Source: Pogostemon cablin (lineage: Eukaryota; Streptophyta; Magnoliopsida; Lamiales; Lamiaceae). Taken from it: 64,000 nt of DNA. Positions within the stretch are counted from its first letter, which is position 1. Each line of letters starts with the position of its first letter. Shown in pieces: positions 12,211 to 24,684 of this stretch. The notes below the pieces were generated by a model, which searched no databases, had not been told where the DNA came from, and was given only the letters and a program-made list of their open reading frames with translations. The DNA is taken from positions 11,366,501 through 11,430,500 of the forward strand of contig CM042972.1 of assembly GCA_023678885.1 (NCBI GenBank), in the 5' to 3' direction. The position numbers and the translations under genes are program-made.

Positions 12211-13590
12211 TGTTGGCGTTCGATCGTTTGGTTAACATGAACCGTTAGGGTTCCATACGATTCTATATTCAGCGGAAGTAAGAAAACATAGAAACGTATT
12301 ACCTTTCACCTGTTGAAGAAGAAAGATTCTCGCCGGCAGCCTGCACAGTCTCACCGTTTTGGGCATAACTCTCTTATCTGATCTCTGATTTGAGTGATCT
12401 ATACGCCAAAATGATCCTCTCTTCAGTGAATTTCCAGCAATGTATCACACATCCAGTTTGGAGTTCCACATAATTTTAGAAAAATCATGGAAGGTGATGA
12501 ATAGTAGCAGCAAACAACCTTCCGATCTTCTGTTGTATTCCCAAGTCCAATCTCAATGTCGTGTGGGCGACGATCTTCGAGATATTCTCAATCTGTTGTT
12601 CCCTCACCCTCCTCACAGTGTTAGGCGTGATTCAGTTAAGGTTTTCGGACAGCTGAGATGACTTATATATGGGCTACAGCAGGGATCAGGAGGAAAATTA
12701 GAGTTGGGCCTCCATTGGGCTTAAGTATCCAAGCTTAGCCCAAAGCTTATACTTAAGTCCAATAATAATAATGTATACTACTAAAATATTATTACTGCAC
12801 TACCGTTCTAATTCTATAATTACGTTATGGGCTCCTTCTTATTATGAGCCCTTTAGTTTCCTCATGTTTAAGATATACAATGTCCATTAGCTAATTAAAT
12901 TACTAACAACTCCATTAATTAATATCTCATCCGAGAGTAGTACTGCTCAACCTCATTATCATGCTGGAATAAATCCACCTGCAGGGTTTACATGATAATC
13001 CTTTTGAGCTCCTCAAGGGGACATCATCAACCTATAACGAACACGGATTCCTTCTACAATCAACAGCACACCATACAGACAATACTATTTCTCAACTCAC
13101 CGAGTTTATTGATTTAATTACATGTAAATCTCACTCATTGATGAATCAAAGAAATACATACTACCTTACGTGTCGAGATTATTGTATAGGAATTAAGAGC
13201 ACGAACATCTATGATAACAGAGATCAAGTTCTCCTATATAGTCAGTATAAATCAAACGATCTCAAGCGGTCCTACTCAATACACACAAAGTGCACTAATA
13301 TGATTTATAGTCAAGACAAACTAATACCAAATCACACTACAACATCCTAATAGAGAGTCCCCGTCTATCTTGGTTGTGTGCATCTGTTTATACTTTATAA
13401 GGAAACTGATAATATGATCTTCTGCGTGTTGTTGTACAACATATTATCTACACTATAAAGTAAGTGGACTATTGCATCAAACATATAAATAAATTATAAG
13501 ACACAATCATTTGATCATTGATTCTCATTTCAAATAAATTGTTAAAATATTGTTCATACTAAAACTAGACTTTTATTATATAATCCAACA
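12211..13590 (-). repeat. Copia 3' LTR (1380 bp)
   Basis: Plus-strand reading starts TGTTGG and ends CCAACA, the typical copia LTR ends. It aligns over most of its length with 18667-20033 and, inverted, with the solo LTR at 50360-53698. The adjacent AATCTTCCACTTATA at 13589-13603 is, inverted, a purine-rich tract (AAGTGGAAGATT) fitting the plus-strand primer. Confidence 0.85.
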
Positions 13591-13655
13591 ATCTTCCACT
13601 TATACTAAAAGACTATGTTGTCATGTCTTCTGCCATAAATCTTATTCCTACCCCA

Positions 13656-14190
13656 CTACATGACCATTAAAAGCTCTCGTCTTATGGTCCTTGTAAATGG
13701 ATTTACTAGGACATCATCCGATGCAATCTTGGTGACAACAACCTTCCCCTCATCATACGATTTCTCATAACAGGTGGTACTCGCGCTCCAAGTGTTTAAT
13801 TGCTTATGGGCTCGTGATTCCTTCAAGTTTGCAACTGCACTATTAATGTCACAATAAATTGTGATAACCTTGGGCAAACTTAGAAACACTTCGAAGTCCA
13901 TTATGAAGTTTCTAGAGTCATATAAATACTTTGGCTGCCTCAGAGGCTCCAATTTATCATCTTTCCATGGTGGAGTCCGAAACATATTTCTATATAACAC
14001 TCCTCCATTTTATGACTCTACTTCCTAAAATTGAACACATAACATTTGAGGTGGATTTACTGTCTTCCCTATCTGATTTGAAAAATCTGAATCTATGTAA
14101 TCCATAAGAAGCAGTGAATCTGTTCGGTAAGTCCACATATAATTTCTGGTCATTTTCAGTTACATAAGTATATGCCTTACCACAATTCAT
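13656..14190 (-). pseudogene. Copia RNase H remnant
   Basis: Two adjoining minus-strand frames (13656-14000 and 13990-14190) carry copia RNase H signatures: SDREDSKSTSN, ITIYCDINSAVANLKESRAHKQ and VVVTKIASDDVLVNPFTRT. In intact elements these parts form one RNase H domain at the C-terminus of the polyprotein. The frame change near 13990-14000 and internal substitutions show it is not functional. Confidence 0.8.
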
Positions 14191-14199
14191 TATTTTTGT

Positions 14200-14930
14200 T
14201 TCGGGTTATCTTGCTTTCGGCGAAATAGATATCCGATCTCGTGCATAGCATTGTTTAGGTTAAGCTTCCTTATTCGACGAAGCATAAGGAACCACTTTCA
14301 TCTCCTTTATCTTCTTTTGTGTCAAGACACATTTCCTTAGATAAAGTCACATGCTAAAATGAGTAAGGATTTATCATTTCATGAAACTTGAGATAAGCAC
14401 AACATCCTATCTTGTGATCACCATGATCGCAATGATATATTTTGCTTCTCTTAAGTTCTTCGTTTCATACTACTTTATCAACCATACTCATACGCCCGAC
14501 AATACTCTTTCATTGTCTCCAATGAGCAATATATCATCTACGTACAATACAAGAAATACCACTACGTTTCCGTCACTTTTTTCAATACACAAGACACATC
14601 CACGCATTGAATAAATCCATATGCTTGGATTTTCTCATCAAAACGGATGTATCATGATTTTGAAGCTTTCTTTATTCCATCGATGGACACCTTTAAGCTT
14701 ACAATCAAAATGCTCTTAGCTCTTTGCAATGAATCACTCTGGTTGCTTCACATAGACGTTTTCTTCAGACTTCCAATCAGGAAAGCTGTCTTGACATCTA
14801 TTTGTTGTACCTCATATTCAATATGAACAATAACAAATAAAAGAGTTCGAATCGACTTAGGCATAGCTACCGGTGAACAGGTTCCCTCATAATTGAATTC
14901 TTTCTTTCTGAGAATACCTTTTCGCAACAA
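14200..14930 (-). pseudogene. Copia reverse transcriptase remnant
   Basis: Minus-strand 14748-14930 encodes SPVAMPKSIRTLL and QQIDVKTAFLIGSL, corresponding to the conserved FSPV and MDVKTAFLNG blocks of copia RT. The catalytic YVDD motif lies at 14544-14533 on the same strand in another frame, followed by an ILLIGDN-like stretch. Multiple frameshifts separate these blocks. Confidence 0.75.
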
Positions 14931-15540
14931 ACTTTGCTTCCAAGGTTTTCACCTTACCGTATGATCCTCTTTTATTTTGTATAACCACTTCTAATGGCTT
15001 TTACACCATTTAGTGATCCTACAAGCTCCCAAATTTGATTTAAAATCCATAGATTCTATTTTAAAATTTATTGCAACTTGCTAAGATATCACATTTTTAT
15101 CTTATAGTGTTTTCTCGTATCCGTGGGTCAATTCCATGTTTACTAGGAACCAAGTCTCACGACTCTCTCAAAATATAAATCTTTCGGGTTGTAAAACAAC
15201 TCTCCCACTACGACAAGGCACTACATGAAATTGTGTATCAGATATGACATGTGATACAGTTTACCTTGTAGTATATCCTCTTTTATAATTGGTACTAATA
15301 CTTTGTGTTTTTCCTCTCACTTCTTTTAGAACAACTTATACATGAGTTTGTGATTTATTACATAGTCCTTTTTCAAAAATTCAGTGTTCATATTAACAAT
15401 CACCCTTCGATCTTTTGGACTAAATAAATTAACACCCTCTATTTTTCTAGGATATCCCACAAATAGACAAACGTTATACGACATGTTGTTTCTAAGGCAT
15501 ACCCATGAAAATAATTTAGTAATTCCAAATAATTCATAAT

Positions 15541-15852
15541 CTATCTAATCATTTCTATAAGAGTCTTTCTCTTGTTAAGATTAGAAGGCGCGTTATTAAT
15601 TACTATATATTGCATCCATGGGATAAAAAGATTTAAGAGTGTACAAATTGTCACCAACGTACCATAATAGATTATAGCTTCATCCTTCATTACTATGACC
15701 ATGTCATTTAAATGAAATGGAGTATCCATCCATAAATGCATAGAAAATGAAATGAAATTCTTTCTATGAAAACGTACGTAAAGACAATTTCTCAAAATTA
15801 AACGTTTATTCATATCGTAAGATAAATAAACAACTCTCACTGCAACAATCAC
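15541..15852 (-). pseudogene. Copia protease/GAG-pre-integrase remnant
   Basis: A 103-residue minus-strand frame contains LILRNCLYVRFHRKNFIS and IIYYGTLVTI, which match the LxLxDCLYVPxxRKNLIS and IxxGTLxxxLY pattern between protease and integrase in copia polyproteins. The upstream minus strand to about 16450 is likely decayed gag, and 14930-15540 a lost integrase, but neither gives a reliable frame. Confidence 0.6.
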
Positions 15853-16669
15853 TACTCTTGTAGCATACCCATATATTCAATTATCTCATCATCACTTAGT
15901 TACACGCTTTTAGTAATTCCGATATCTACAAACAATGTGTCAGTAGATTTCATCACTAATCATGCTTCAACAACTAGTGAATGAGATACTGACGTTGTTC
16001 CTATATTAATGAAAGTTGATTTCCTTCGCCACTTGTTTTGTTAGAAGTTTCCCACTAACTACAGTCTTTTGTAGTTCAGATGGAACTTACTCAAAACATC
16101 TAGGCAAATTATGGAGAATAAAATTGGCCTAGGTTTCTCTTTCAATTTTTATCCATATTTTTCAATTCATTCATCAAGTCAACCATGACCTCTCACCTTT
16201 TAACCTCACTCAAGTATCCGAAGAGTCGCATGAGACCATCATATTTCTATGAACCTCTCACCTCTCCACTAGAGACTTTAATAGGTATCATAAGACATCC
16301 TTAGTGAAAACACATATATTTTCCTAAGCAGTAAAAATCAAAACCAATATTCTTTTCTAATCATCTAATTTTGGACCAGTAAATATGATTTCTTTTATAA
16401 ACAATAAGCGATATAAAACCATTTGAAAATACAGAGAATCACAAATAAATACACCGATCAAATCTTCGAATCTATCCATTTATATTGATTCCCTCAACAA
16501 TATAAAAATAAAGTTCTCCAACATCTCAAGCACCGTGAGTCTGCATGCCAAGTTTGTGTGGATGTATACAAACCTGAACATTTACAAAAAAAGGTTTTAC
16601 CCATTAATTTCATTCGTCAACCTAACCTCATGACAAAATAATTAATAGTCGATTCCTCTTTAGCCATGC

Positions 16670-18650
16670 AAATAATAACAGTGATTCCGTTAGGGAGGAT
16701 ACTTATTATTTACAACTAAGTGTACACCATTATTTGATCCCTAGTCCGCGGCCCGAGCGTATGTGCCTTACTGTTGGAGAAGTACACACGCGCTCAGATA
16801 ACTTCCTACAATCATCAATTATAAGTTTGTACCAGTAACTGCATATAAACGCATCCGTTAGGGAGGAAGACACTATAGCCAACGCACAACTTCATATGCA
16901 TCATATTACGAACAATAATTATTTAACGAAGTTTGTACCAGTGATCTATGAATAAACTCATCCGTTAGGGAGGAAGACACTATAGCCGACGCGGAAGATT
17001 ATCCACATCACTTACAAACGAATAATGGAGGTCGCGGGAATTATTAACCAATCCCCTCCCCCACTTAATTATTCAACATTGAGGGTTTTTACATGCATAT
17101 AATATTCTACAATAAAATACACAATCTAGCATGCTCCTATTACGACACATAAGACAGTAAATCACATAGAATCATGCATAACATATATAACAATAATCAA
17201 ATTATCATAGTTATATATCGGTGAATTCGATTGTTCACCACCAAGCATGAATGCGGGCAACGCAGACAGGGATCAACCTCGCCGGTGAGGTCGAGAGGTT
17301 CGGGGCAGCGACCCGAAACCTAAATAAAATTCTGGAAGAATCTTACATAGAATATTCCTCCAATTCCTTGTCCACCAACCTGCTCCACCACTCTGACACT
17401 CTGCTCGACACTCACACGCCAAGTTGTCCATCCACCACGTTCAGTCGTGCCGCCGAGGATTATGTCCAACACACACGCCATGCACGGCGCTCGTCTCTGA
17501 GTCACAGCAAGAATGCAGGCTCGGTAGTGTACGTGCTAGATTTCTAGCCGCTGGTAGCACCCAACACCAGGCTACCCATCTGCACGCTAACGTGCAAGCC
17601 GCCTTGTGAGGCATCCCGCCAGCCAATCGCTTTACCGAGCATGCAAAGCCTCTGCCGCTAGCAATTTATCAAGACTCGACCAAAACTCATCGAACCCACC
17701 TTGAAAACATGCAGACCTGCTCGGAGGACTCTGCAGACCCGCTCGAAATTGATTAAAACTCGCCCGAAACCCAGTTCAGCCAGTTTCGCGAGTTGTGCCT
17801 CCAGCAGCACTCATTGGCGCCATCACCTAGTTGCACGTTGTCGGAACTGGCTGACCACTAGCAGCAGCAACATGTTTCCCATCGTGTAGCCGTGTGACAA
17901 TCGCCGTCGTTTCGCCGCCCACCAACCACCTGTTCGTCACTGACTAAAATCATGTCGCCGCAGCACCCTAGCCACCCAACACGTGCAAACTTGACAGGGA
18001 TGAAGCAGACTTAGAAAAAAGGAAAGACCTACTTGGAAATAGGTGATGAACCCACCTTGAACACGTTAGGACCCGATCGAAAGCCTCACTGGGCTCCACT
18101 GGAAACCCCTTTATATCTTATAAAATCACGTTGGAAAATCTCCATCATCATGCCGTCAGTCGTCGTACCCAGTCTTGATGTTCTGTCAATCTCACATTGA
18201 CCAGTAAGGGCTTACATGCCAACAGGCACAGCTGTTCCCTTTGCCCCATCGCGTCGTCGGCCATCCTCAACCGTGTCGCCGCTATCCGCCAATAGCAAAT
18301 GTTTGACTTGTAGAACATGCCAAAACATTCTGGTCATCGGAGCGTGACAGCTCCCCACTCCAGCGATGTTCATCGCCGTGTATTGCAACCACCCACTGTC
18401 GCTGATACCCTCAGGCGCCATCTTCAATCGCGGCGCCGTCGCTGGCTTTTCACCACCATGCCTCGTCGTCTTGTACAACCAGCCATGTCGCCGCGAATCA
18501 AACGTCCATCGCCGCTCACTCCGCGGTGTAGGGTTAGAGTTTACATTGAATAATACCACAATATACCAAACCCTAATTCTCATGCGATTCTAATTCAAAA
18601 TTAAATCACATAAACCTTAGCCTAACGTGTCACACTTCATCACAAAACTG
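16670..18650 (-). other. Copia leader: GC-rich non-coding tract and 107-bp repeats
   Basis: Sequence between the PBS and the decayed coding region. 17240-18560 is much more GC-rich than its surroundings and is open in several short overlapping frames on both strands, none recognisable. At 16852-17000 a unit containing CATCCGTTAGGGAGGAAGAC recurs with a 107-bp period, with a third weaker match (TCCGTTAGGGAGGA) near 16686. These are probably features of the untranslated leader or captured sequence. Confidence 0.5.
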
Positions 18651-18652
18651 AA

Positions 18653-18664
18653 GCTCTGATACCA
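18653..18664 (-). other. Primer-binding site, initiator-Met tRNA
   Basis: The minus strand reads TGGTATCAGAGC two bases inside the 5' LTR end. This is the classic plant copia PBS complementary to the 3' end of initiator-methionine tRNA. Confidence 0.9.
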
Positions 18665-18666
18665 AT

Positions 18667-20033
18667 TATTGGCATTCGATTAGTTGGTTAACATGAACCG
18701 TTAGGGTTCCATATAATTCTACATTCAGCAGAAGCAAGAAAACATAGAAACGTATTACTTTTCACTAGGGTATGCTGATGAAAAAAGATTCTCGCCGGAA
18801 GCCTGCGCGGCCTCGCCGTTTTAGACATAACTCTCTCATATTATCTCCGATTTGAGTGATCTATGTGCTAAAATAATCATCTCTTCAGTAGCTTTCCAAT
18901 GGTGTATCACATATCCAATTTAGAGTTCCACATGATTTTAGAAAAATTATGGAAATTGATGAACAGCAGTAGCAAACAACCTTCCGATCTTCTGCTGTAT
19001 TCCCAAGTCCAATCTAGACGTCGTGTGGGCGACGATCTTCGAGATATTCTCAATCTGCTGTTCCCTCACCCTCCTCACAGTGTTAGGCGTGATTCAGTTA
19101 GGGTTTCCGGACTACTGAGATGACTTATTTATGGGCTACAGCAGGTATCAGGAGGAAAAATTAGAGTTGGGCTTCTATTGGGCTTAAGTATCCAAGCTTA
19201 GCCCAAAGCTTATACCTAAGTCCAATAATAATAATGTATACTACTAAAATATTATTACTGCACTACCGTTCTAATCCCATAATTACGTTATGGGCTCCTT
19301 CTTATTATGAGCCCGTTAGTCTCCCCATGTTTAAGATATACAATGCCCATTAACTAATTAAATTACTGATAACTTCATTATTAATATCTCATTCGAGAGT
19401 AGTACCACTCAACCTCATTATCATGCTGGAATAAATCCAACTGCAGGGTTTACATGATAATCCTTATGAGCTCCTCAAGGGGACATCATCAACCTATAAC
19501 GGACACATATTCCTTCTACAATCAACAACACACTATACAGACAACACTATTTCCCAACTCACCGAGTTTATTGATTTAATTACATGTAAATCTCACCCAT
19601 TGATAAATTAAATAAATACATACTGCCTGACGTGTCGAGGTTATTTTATAGGGATTAAGAGCACGCACATCCATAATAACAGAGATCAAGTTCTCCTATA
19701 TAGTCAATATAAATCGAACGATCTCAAGCGGTCCTACTCAATACACACAAAGTGCACTAATGTGATTTTATAGTCAAGACAAACTAATAACAAATCACAC
19801 TACAACCATCCCAATAGAGAGTCCCCGTCTATCTCGGTTGTGAGCATTTGTTTATACTTTATAAGAAAACCGATAATATGATCTTTCGCATGTTGTCGCA
19901 CAATATATTATCTACAGTATAAAGTAAGTGGACTATTGCTTCGAACATATAAATAAATTATAAGACGCAATCATTTGATCATTGATTCTCATTTCAAATA
20001 AATTGTTAAAATATTGTTCTTACTATAGCTAGA
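18667..20033 (-). repeat. Copia 5' LTR, outer end missing
   Basis: Aligns with 12211-13590 from its TATTGG start to about ACTATAGCTAGA at 20033. The last roughly 25 bp, including the expected CCAACA terminus, are absent and sequence switches directly to the Athila-like LTR segment. Confidence 0.8.
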
Positions 20034-21700
20034 TTAAAATAGGTTAAAATAAAGCAGAATCGAAGATGAGCAAGAAACGAATGAAAAAAGGGCTTACTCG
20101 AGTTGCAAGGCTCAACACGACTTGGACTCGAGTCGTGTTGGGTGTCGTAGGAGGTCAGAATACAAAAAGGATCAACACAACTTGTCATGTGGCCGCACGA
20201 CTTGCAACACAAGTCGTGTTGCGTTTGATAAAAATCGTGTTGCATGTCGTGTGAGGCAGAGCAGTTTTGAATTTTATCTAGAGAGCCAACACGAGTTGGC
20301 AGGCGGCAGCTCAACTTGCCAACTTGACTCACGTTGGGTTCCATGGCCAATCTAATTTCAGAGCAATACGACACGACTTGACAGGCGAGTGCACAGTTTG
20401 ATAACACGACTCCTGCTAGGGTTACAAGTGTGCATTTCAAGGCAATACGAGTCATGTTGACAACTCGAGTTGGGCATTCCAACTTGTGTTGCGTTAGTTT
20501 GGGCCAAAAATTGGGATTTTCATCCTCCAGTGCGTGAAAACGTGTAAAAAGAGTCCAGTAGAGTAAAATTCGTGGCCAAAGATATAAAAGGGGATCAAGA
20601 CAACTGGAGTGAGAGATCGATCACACACTAACAGAAACACATCGTGAAATCATTTACGCACCATCAACCTATCCACCCAATCACATCAGATCATCCATTC
20701 CATCGGTCCGAAAGAAGATTCCAATACAGTTGATAGAGTCAATCCAATCAGAGAGACGAGGGAGGACGTAAACTACATGATACTAGGGTTTTGTTTCTTC
20801 TATTTATTTCTTCCTTTGTTGATTTTGATATGAAATTGTCAGCCATGAGGGTTGTGTGTAACCCCATGGGCTAAAACTCTTATACAGTTCTAAGGATTGA
20901 AGGTAGGGTAGTTGAATTGGAAATCTAGGTAATTTTTGTGAATTCATGCTATTAATATTCTTGTTTATATGTATGTAAAGTCTTCACAATATATCATTGA
21001 TATGTCAGTGATGCTTGGTATGCTGTGTTAGCTTGTGTGCATACATAATTGATATTGTCTATTTGCTAGGGATTATAGTAGTTTGTCCATGAACACGATA
21101 ATTCTAAGGGCTGGTAAACTAGATACTTGATTTTCTTAGTGGAACAATGCAATTAAGAATTCAAGTAAGAAGTGAATAGGATTGAGTAGTACTTTCAGAG
21201 AATATATGTTAGTCAAACTGGTCATCCGGATGTTGTTTAAGTTTGCAGTATTAGTATCTAGGAAGGAGGTTCAAAACTGTTCATACATCTTTTGATATAA
21301 ATTGAATAATACTATTAACTTGAAATCGAATCATATTTGGTGGGCTAATAGATATTAGTGAAGTATTTCCATTAACTTAGCATGATGAATAATAGGACGT
21401 CTAGGAAACCAAATCAATTGCACTACACCTGATACTTTAGAGTTGTTATTTCTCTCTTAATTCACTCTCGAATAATTCTTCTTTGTTTATTTATTTATTA
21501 AGTTATTTATTATTTCAGCACTTAATAAGATATTAAAATTCGAATCTTGAAATTAGTTACATTGATTCTAGTTGAGTAGTAATTTAAGATAAAATAGATA
21601 ATTAACTGTCTTCAAAGGGAACGATATTTTTAACTTGGGTAATTGTCATTACTATTGATATCCTTATACTTGGGGATTTTAGTTGGAGTGCGCAAAATAC
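20034..21700 (+). mobile_element. Athila-type LTR fragment (solo or truncated)
   Basis: 20095-20480 is an array of imperfect CAACTCGAGTTG-like units, the same unusual composition as 53955-54345 inside the Athila 5' LTR. A TATA-like GATATAAAAGGGG follows at 20580-20592. The 3' part contains CAAAGGGAACGATA and TTAACTTGGGTAATTG, resembling the ends of Athila LTRs. No internal domain follows, so this is a solo LTR or fragment abutting the copia element. It is similar in layout to the downstream Athila LTR rather than identical. Confidence 0.45.
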
Positions 21701-21924
21701 GTCTTTCATGCACCATGAGAGGGCGGTAGGAGTTGGGAGCTTTGTCTGGGGCCGTGGATACAGAATCGTAGATGCACTCGAATAGTATTTTTAGAAATGA
21801 TATATTTAATACTCCCTCCGTCCGCCCAAAAGGTGGACATTTTGCCATTTTGGGCGTTCGCACTAAATGTCCACATTTTCCTTTTTAAACATATGAGACT
21901 CATACACATCACTAATACAATATT
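21004..21924 (+). repeat. 921-bp tandem duplication, unit 1
   Basis: Starts GTCAGTGATGCTTGG and is repeated immediately at 21925 with only scattered differences by eye. It contains the 3' part of the Athila-like LTR and, at 21810-21924, the first half of a Stowaway MITE. Confidence 0.9.
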
Positions 21925-22845
21925 GTCAGTGATGCTTGGTATGTTGTGTTAGCTTGTGTGCATACATAATTGATATTGTCTATTTACTAGGGATTATAGT
22001 AGTTTTTCCGTGAACACGATAATTCTAAGGGTTGATAAACTAGATACTTGATTTTCTTAGTGGAACAATGCAATTAAGAATTCAAGTAAGAAGTGAATAG
22101 GATTGAGTAGTACTTTCAGAGAATATATGTTAGTCAAACTGGTCATCCGGATGTTCTTTAAGTTTGCAGTATTAGTATCTAGGAAGGAGGTTCAAAACTG
22201 TTCATGCATCTTTTGATATAAATTGAATAATACTATTAACTTGAAATCGAATCATATTTGGTGGGCTAATAGATATTAGTGATGTATTTCCATTAACATA
22301 GCATGATGAATAATATGACGTCTAGGAAACTAAATCAATTGCACTACACCTGATACCTTAAAGTTGTTATTTCTCTCTTAATTCACTCTCGAATAATTCT
22401 TCTTTGTTTTTTATTTATTAAGTTATTTATTATTTCAGCACTTAATAAGATATTAAAATTCGAATATTGAAATTAGTTACATTGATTCTAATTGAGTTGT
22501 AATTTAAGATAAAATAGATAATTAGCTGTCTTCAAAGGGAATGATATTTTTAACTTGGGTACTTGCCATTACTATTGATATCCTTATACTTGGGGATTTT
22601 AGTTGGAGTGCGCAAAATACGCCTTTCATGCACCATGAGAGGGCGGTAGGAGTTGAGAGCTTTGTCTGGGGGCCGTGGATACAGAATCGTAGATGCACTC
22701 GAATAGTATTTTTAGAAATGATATATTTAATACTCCCTCCGTCCGCCCGAAAGGTGGACATTTTGTCATTTTGGGCGTCCGCACCAAATGTCCACATTTC
22801 CCTTTTTAAACATATGAGACTAATACACATCACTAATACAATAAA
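21925..22845 (+). repeat. 921-bp tandem duplication, unit 2
   Basis: Head-to-tail copy of 21004-21924. Here the MITE continues past the repeat boundary to its full right terminus, so unit 1 carries a truncated copy. Confidence 0.9.
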
Positions 22846-22960
22846 TTTATGGGACTCATACACCCCACTAATACAACTACCAACTACATATTAAATAATA
22901 ATACTCCTTAATCCACGTGCAAAAAACAAATGTCCACATTTGAGGAGGACGGGGGGAGTA
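22731..22960. mobile_element. Stowaway-like MITE
   Basis: Ends TACTCCCTCCGTCC and GGACGGGGGGAGTA are inverted repeats bounded by TA, the Tc1/mariner-derived Stowaway pattern. The first half also occurs at 21810-21924 through the tandem duplication. Confidence 0.75.
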
Positions 22961-22963
22961 ATA

Positions 22964-24680
22964 GATTTTATATAAGGATATTTTAGTCATTTTAATTTAA
23001 ATACATTTTTGGGTATGATTAGTATTTCTGGGGGTGCAAATAGTCGCACCCAATTATTTATAGGAGGGCGTTTTTTTTTATATGAGAAGGATAAAAGTGA
23101 TAATTGTTTTTTGGTAAGTCTTATATGAAACGGATAAAAAGTGATAATATCATTAACGATAAGTAATACTCAATAGATGAAAAGTATAACGATGGAGTAA
23201 ACTATTTCATGAACAATTGATAGTATAAATAGAATATAATAACATTTAACAATGAAAATGATGACATTTTATAGCGAATGTAATAATGATGTTATCACCT
23301 TTTATCCATGTAAATTTTTATTTTTAATGGGAATTCATCTCACGAAAAAAGATCCGTGAGATGATCTCACCCAATTCCTATTATAAAAGAATTTCTCTTT
23401 ATGTTTAAATATTTATTAAGAACATATTTCTTCAACTTTTAAATTTTAAGTAAATTTTTGTATTGAAAATTAAATCAGTAATTTAGTTTATAAAAGATAA
23501 TTATTATATTTATTGTTGGTAATTTATATATTTATATAATAATAATGATAATAATAATAAATAAATTAATTAATTAAAATATCAGTTTGGTTTTCATTTA
23601 ATCGAATTTTCAAATTTCAAAACCAACACTTGAACTAAAGTTTTAAAAATTAGACTTCAAAATCAAAATCCAAACCAAATTTAAAAAATCAAATCAAATT
23701 AATCTTTTGATTTGTGCAAACTTATGTGAACCGGTTCATATGTGAACCTTGTTTTTACCGATTATTCTTTTATACATGAAAATTTATTTTTTAAAGAGAT
23801 AATTATTATTCTTTTAAATAAAAAAATTATGCTTCAAATTCTTGTATACCCGATTTATCAATTATTCTTCAAAGACATGAATTATTATTTTTTTAAAATA
23901 AAATTATTACTCTTTAAAAATTAATTTTTTTATATATTAAAAAATAATTTTAAAAAATAGGGTTCATTGGTGAATTCAATTCATATCAAAACTTATTCTT
24001 CATTTGTTTGATCGTTTTGGTTCGGTTTAATCGAAATTTTATACAATCCTACTTATATGCACTTGTTGAGTAAGGAAGGCCATGCTAATATTGAGCGACA
24101 CTCTATGCATCCGGGCGAACGGAGCGTATTCCGTGTACCTTTACAATTTTTATGTCCTTTTGCAATTTAAACTCCTAGCAATACATATGTTTAAATAAAA
24201 TTGGAGGGGGAGAGTTGTGTTCACATGGGACTCGGAGTATCCCTCCATATCTCGGGGCGAAATAGCTTTTGCCGATAATATTTGATATTCGAACTTAGGT
24301 GGGTCCACCAATTTTAACACACACAAGAGGAACTTCATTTAGCAAGTTTAAGTTTAAATTGCATTAAAAACTTGTCAGATCCATTAACAACACAGGTTCC
24401 ACCAAAAAATTGAGACAGAGCTTTGCCGGCAATAATAATAATTATTATTATCGTTATTATTATTATAAATTACAAGTTAAATAAAAATTAAATCCACAAT
24501 AAATCATATTTATGGTCGCAACTAGTTAAGAGTAATATGTAAAGAAGGATTGGTTCCCGCTAGCCCTGCATAGTTTACTATATTTCCAATATATTAAAAT
24601 TTAATTTATAATACTCAATCAACACTTCAAATTTAGGTGAATAAAAGATAATTCACTACGCTATTATTATTTATTGTTGG
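22964..24680. other. Intergenic, AT-rich
   Basis: No gene recognised. Contains a short perfect hairpin stem ATCTCACG/CGTGAGAT near 23336-23362 and a GGGTGC/GCACCC hairpin near 23033-23051, both possibly MITE debris. Confidence 0.35.
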
Positions 24681-24684
24681 TAAA

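Larger units (their letters stand above)
12211..20033 (-). mobile_element. Ty1/copia LTR retrotransposon, degenerate
   Basis: Two same-orientation LTRs (12211-13590 and 18667-20033) flank about 5 kb. On the minus strand the order is 5' LTR, PBS complementary to initiator-Met tRNA, leader, gag/GAG-pre-integrase remnant, RT, RNase H, purine-rich tract, 3' LTR. RNase H downstream of RT, with RT downstream of the GAG-pre-integrase region, fits Ty1/copia. Coding parts are broken by many stops and frameshifts, and a full integrase cannot be seen. A solo LTR of the same family lies in the opposite orientation at 50360-53698. A target-site duplication cannot be established because the outer end of the 5' LTR is missing. 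Confidence 0.85.

Noticed and set aside
12440..12661. Conserved 73-codon frame inside the copia 3' LTR, with a matching frame at 18899-19123 in the 5' LTR
   Set aside because: Similarity follows from the two LTRs being copies. The solo LTR at 50360-53698 does not give a convincing equivalent, and no protein family is recognisable.
17251..18583. Several overlapping ORFs on both strands in the GC-rich leader
   Set aside because: Open frames on both strands are expected in GC-rich DNA; none shows a domain or consistent composition.
18653..18664. Initiator-Met tRNA similarity as a tRNA gene
   Set aside because: Only 12 bases match; it is the retrotransposon primer-binding site, not a tRNA gene.
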